Positions 4,874 through 6,519 of a stretch of DNA of 6,519 nucleotides are shown here, piece after piece; positions within the stretch are counted from its first letter, which is position 1, and every line of letters begins with the position of its first letter. Origin of the DNA: Dehalococcoidia bacterium. Lineage in GTDB: Bacteria; Chloroflexota; Dehalococcoidia; GIF9; UBA5629. The translations under genes and the position numbers were made by a program. The notes beneath the pieces were generated by a model, which ran no database searches, was not told the DNA's origin, and saw only the letters and a list, made by a program, of their open reading frames with translations. The stretch covers positions 1 through 6,519 of the forward strand of contig JACNFS010000158.1 in the NCBI GenBank assembly GCA_014384515.1. The letters are read 5' to 3'.

Positions 4874-5827
4874 TCATCCCTTGGATTCGAATTTGCCTAA
4901 GGTTTCAATCACCTTTTCGGCTTCAGCCATTATATCTTCGATGATGGCTTTGACCGGTTTTATGTCTTTTATCAGCCCGGCTATCTGACCTGCCATGAGC
5001 GAGCCTTCCTCCAGGTTGCCCTGAATAATGCCTGAGGACAACCTTCCCCTGCCGAATGCCTCCAGCTCTTCGGTGGAGGCACCGGCTTTTTCCATAGCCT
5101 TGAACTCTCGCGTTAGCCTGTTCTCCAAGCAGCGCACCGGATGCCCTGTTGTCTCACCGGTGACCATTGTAGCTCTGTCCTGAGCCTGAAGGATGCGCTC
5201 TTTAAAACTGGGATGGGCGATGCATTCCTCGGAGCAGACGAACCGTGTTCCCATTTGAACTCCCTGGGCGCCGAGGGCTAAAGCTGCTACCAGCCCGTGC
5301 CCGTCGGCAATCCCGCCGGCAGCTATAACCGGCAGTTTAATGTTCTGCACCACCTGAGGCACAAGCGCCATAGTAGCTGTATCACCGACGTGACCTCCTG
5401 ACTCCATGCCCTCGGCGATAACGGCGTCTATGCCCAGCCTCTCTAAACGCCGGGCTAAAGCTACACTGGAAACAACCGGTATGGCTTTGATTCCGGCTTC
5501 TTTCAAGGCAGGGATGTAGGTGCCGGGATTGCCGCCGCCGAAAGTGACGATTTTTACCCCCTCATCGACAATCATCTGCAAGTTGTCTTTCACAAAAGGC
5601 GACGTCATCAGGATATTGACGCCAAACGGCTTGTCGGTCCTCTCCCTGGTGGCTCTGATCTGGTCCCTTAGCCAGTCTGGCGGTGCGTCTCCGCTGCCGA
5701 TTACACCCAAACCGCCGGCGTTGGACACTGCTGACACCAGCTCGGTTGTCCCAAGCCAGGCCATCCCACCCTGGATAATGGGATATTTGATGTTCAGTAA
5801 GTTGCAAAGGTCGAAATTAGATAGCAT
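4874..5827 (-). CDS. fabK: Enoyl-[acyl-carrier-protein] reductase II, FMN-dependent
   Basis: Reduces trans-2-enoyl-ACP, the last step of each elongation cycle, using FMN and NAD(P)H; it replaces FabI in many anaerobes and streptococci. About 317 residues from the ATG at 5827; a GTG codon at 5830 is an alternative start. TIM-barrel FMN signatures are seen: YPIIQGGMAW (16-25 counted from the GTG), NAGGLGVIG (37-45), FGVNI (69-73), VTFGGGNPG (95-103), the catalytic-type histidine in GMESGGHVG (H147), IAAGGIADG (169-177) and GTRFVCSEE (194-202), plus the C-terminal GSLMAGQIAG. The nitronate monooxygenase family shares this fold, but the motif detail resembles pneumococcal FabK and the neighbours fix the assignment. 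The start overlaps the end of acpS by 11 bases with no clear ribosome-binding site, suggesting translational coupling. No FabI-type reductase gene is visible. Confidence 0.95.
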   Translation of the reverse strand: MLSNFDLCNLLNIKYPIIQGGMAWLGTTELVSAVSNAGGLGVIGSGDAPPDWLRDQIRATRERTDKPFGVNILMTSPFVKDNLQMIVDEGVKIVTFGGGNPGTYIPALKEAGIKAIPVVSSVALARRLERLGIDAVIAEGMESGGHVGDTATMALVPQVVQNIKLPVIAAGGIADGHGLVAALALGAQGVQMGTRFVCSEECIAHPSFKERILQAQDRATMVTGETTGHPVRCLENRLTREFKAMEKAGASTEELEAFGRGRLSSGIIQGNLEEGSLMAGQIAGLIKDIKPVKAIIEDIMAEAEKVIETLGKFESKG

Positions 5828-6194
5828 CACCGATTACAAAGGCAACAGCGTATTCTTTACAATGAGACATGGTGACCGAGAATTTAGCTATCCCGTTCTC
5901 TTTAGCTTTCCTCTCGGCTCGGTGGTGAAGCTGGACTACCGGTGCGCCCTGGCTGTTGGAAAGAATCTCGATGTCCCGCCAGCTAATACCGTTAGCACCG
6001 GTGCCCAGGGCTTTCATAACTGCTTCTTTGGCGGCAAAGCGGGCGGCTAAGCTTGAGGCTCTGTTTTGGCAGCTCTCCAGCTCAGCCTCGGTGTAGATGC
6101 GACTGAGAAAGGAATCCTGCCGGCTTCGTATAGCTTGCTCGATGCGCTGTATCTCGACAATATCAGTCCCGACAGGTTTGCTTGACAGGCTCAT
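5817..6194 (-). CDS. acpS: Holo-[acyl-carrier-protein] synthase
   Basis: Attaches 4'-phosphopantetheine from CoA to the serine of apo-ACP, making the carrier on which FabD, FabF and FabK act. 125 residues, the usual size of this small trimeric enzyme. Start ATG at 6194 (MSLSSKPVGTDIVEI) is chosen because GAGG lies eight bases upstream and it gives the family's normal N-terminus. A longer in-frame reading would run into the fabF end. Motifs: GTDIVEIQRIE (9-19) with Mg-binding Asp11, RIYTEAELE (32-40), ARFAAKEAVMKALGTG (51-66) with Mg-binding Glu57, and SVTMSHCKEYAVA (106-118). It begins 19 bases after the fabF stop and overlaps fabK by 11 bases, so it is an internal operon gene. Confidence 0.96.
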   Translation of the reverse strand: MSLSSKPVGTDIVEIQRIEQAIRSRQDSFLSRIYTEAELESCQNRASSLAARFAAKEAVMKALGTGANGISWRDIEILSNSQGAPVVQLHHRAERKAKENGIAKFSVTMSHCKEYAVAFVIGDAI

Positions 6195-6213
6195 AGATGA
6201 TTCCTCACTTATG

Positions 6214-6519
6214 TTAACACTCCGAGTATTTGCTGATGGCAAGGACGGAATTATGACCGCCGAAGCCAAAGGAATTAGAAATGGTTATACGAACGTCGCC
6301 GGTCCTGGCTACATTCGGCACGTAATCCAGGTCACATTCCGGGTCAGGGTGTTCGAGGTTTATCGTCGGTGGGATAACGCCTTCCGCTAATACTTTGCAG
6401 CAGACAATGGCTTCAACTGCTCCGGCGGCACCAAGCATGTGGCCGACCATCGATTTTATCGAGCTAACGGGGATTTTATGTGCCCTGGAACCGAAGACTT
6501 TCTTAATAGCCCTGGTTTC
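6214..6519 (-). CDS. fabF: 3-oxoacyl-[acyl-carrier-protein] synthase II, C-terminal part
   Basis: The last 101 residues of a condensing enzyme that joins malonyl-ACP to acyl-ACP; the start lies beyond the right edge. The first visible residues ([10 protein letters not shown]) match the segment just after the HGTSTPxGD motif of this family. The second active-site histidine is in [16 protein letters not shown], followed by [19 protein letters not shown] and the gatekeeper loop NSFGFGGHN near the C-terminus. The spacing and the PPTIN/CDLD segments favour FabF over FabB. It is the first visible gene of the operon; acpP, fabG or fabH may lie upstream outside the window. Confidence 0.95.
   Translation of the reverse strand, partial: ETRAIKKVFGSRAHKIPVSSIKSMVGHMLGAAGAVEAIVCCKVLAEGVIPPTINLEHPDPECDLDYVPNVARTGDVRITISNSFGFGGHNSVLAISKYSEC

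Noticed and set aside
6195..6269. Longer AcpS with an extra 25 N-terminal residues starting at 6269
   Set aside because: It would overlap the conserved C-terminus of FabF, and lacks the family N-terminus. The ATG at 6194 has a ribosome-binding site and the right length.

Overview
The window looks like chromosomal DNA of a free-living anaerobic-type bacterium. It has strong GGAGG ribosome-binding sites, mixed ATG/GTG/TTG starts and moderate GC. Its fatty-acid synthesis set uses the FMN-dependent enoyl-ACP reductase FabK. My best guess is Chloroflexota, class Dehalococcoidia. That rests on the REP-like repeat whose core reads (minus strand) TCATTGCGAGCCGAAGG, and on an Ig-like secreted domain of the PxIxxFxAxP...VxNAT type, both of which I associate with that class. 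The taxonomic call is an inference of low to moderate confidence.

Layout: positions 1-2046 hold a minus-strand unit of two exported proteins. A strong promoter (TTGACA-N17-TATGCT) near 2018-2046 drives a cysteine-rich protein with five tandem 37-40-residue repeats (552-1853). After 67 bases follows a second secreted protein with a putative-Ig (He_PIG-like) stretch (start 484), cut off by the window's left edge. Facing away from it is a plus-strand promoter (TTGACA-N17-TATCAT, 2109-2137) for a four-helix membrane protein of unknown function (2261-2803). An inverted repeat lies between the two -35 boxes.

Positions 2785-3097, between two convergent genes, are filled by a mosaic of two interspersed palindromic repeat families. 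One copy supplies the last codons and the stop of the membrane protein.

Positions 3098-6519 hold a minus-strand fatty-acid cluster read right to left: fabF (partial), acpS, fabK, fabD, and then an enoyl-CoA hydratase/isomerase family gene. acpS activates the acyl carrier protein, FabD loads malonyl groups onto it, FabF condenses and FabK performs the final reduction of each elongation cycle. The first four genes are tightly packed (19-base gap, 11-base overlap, 4-base gap). The crotonase gene follows after 44 bases with its own strong ribosome-binding site and a TATAAT box, so it may be partly independent. No tRNA, rRNA, CRISPR array, transposase or phage gene is visible.
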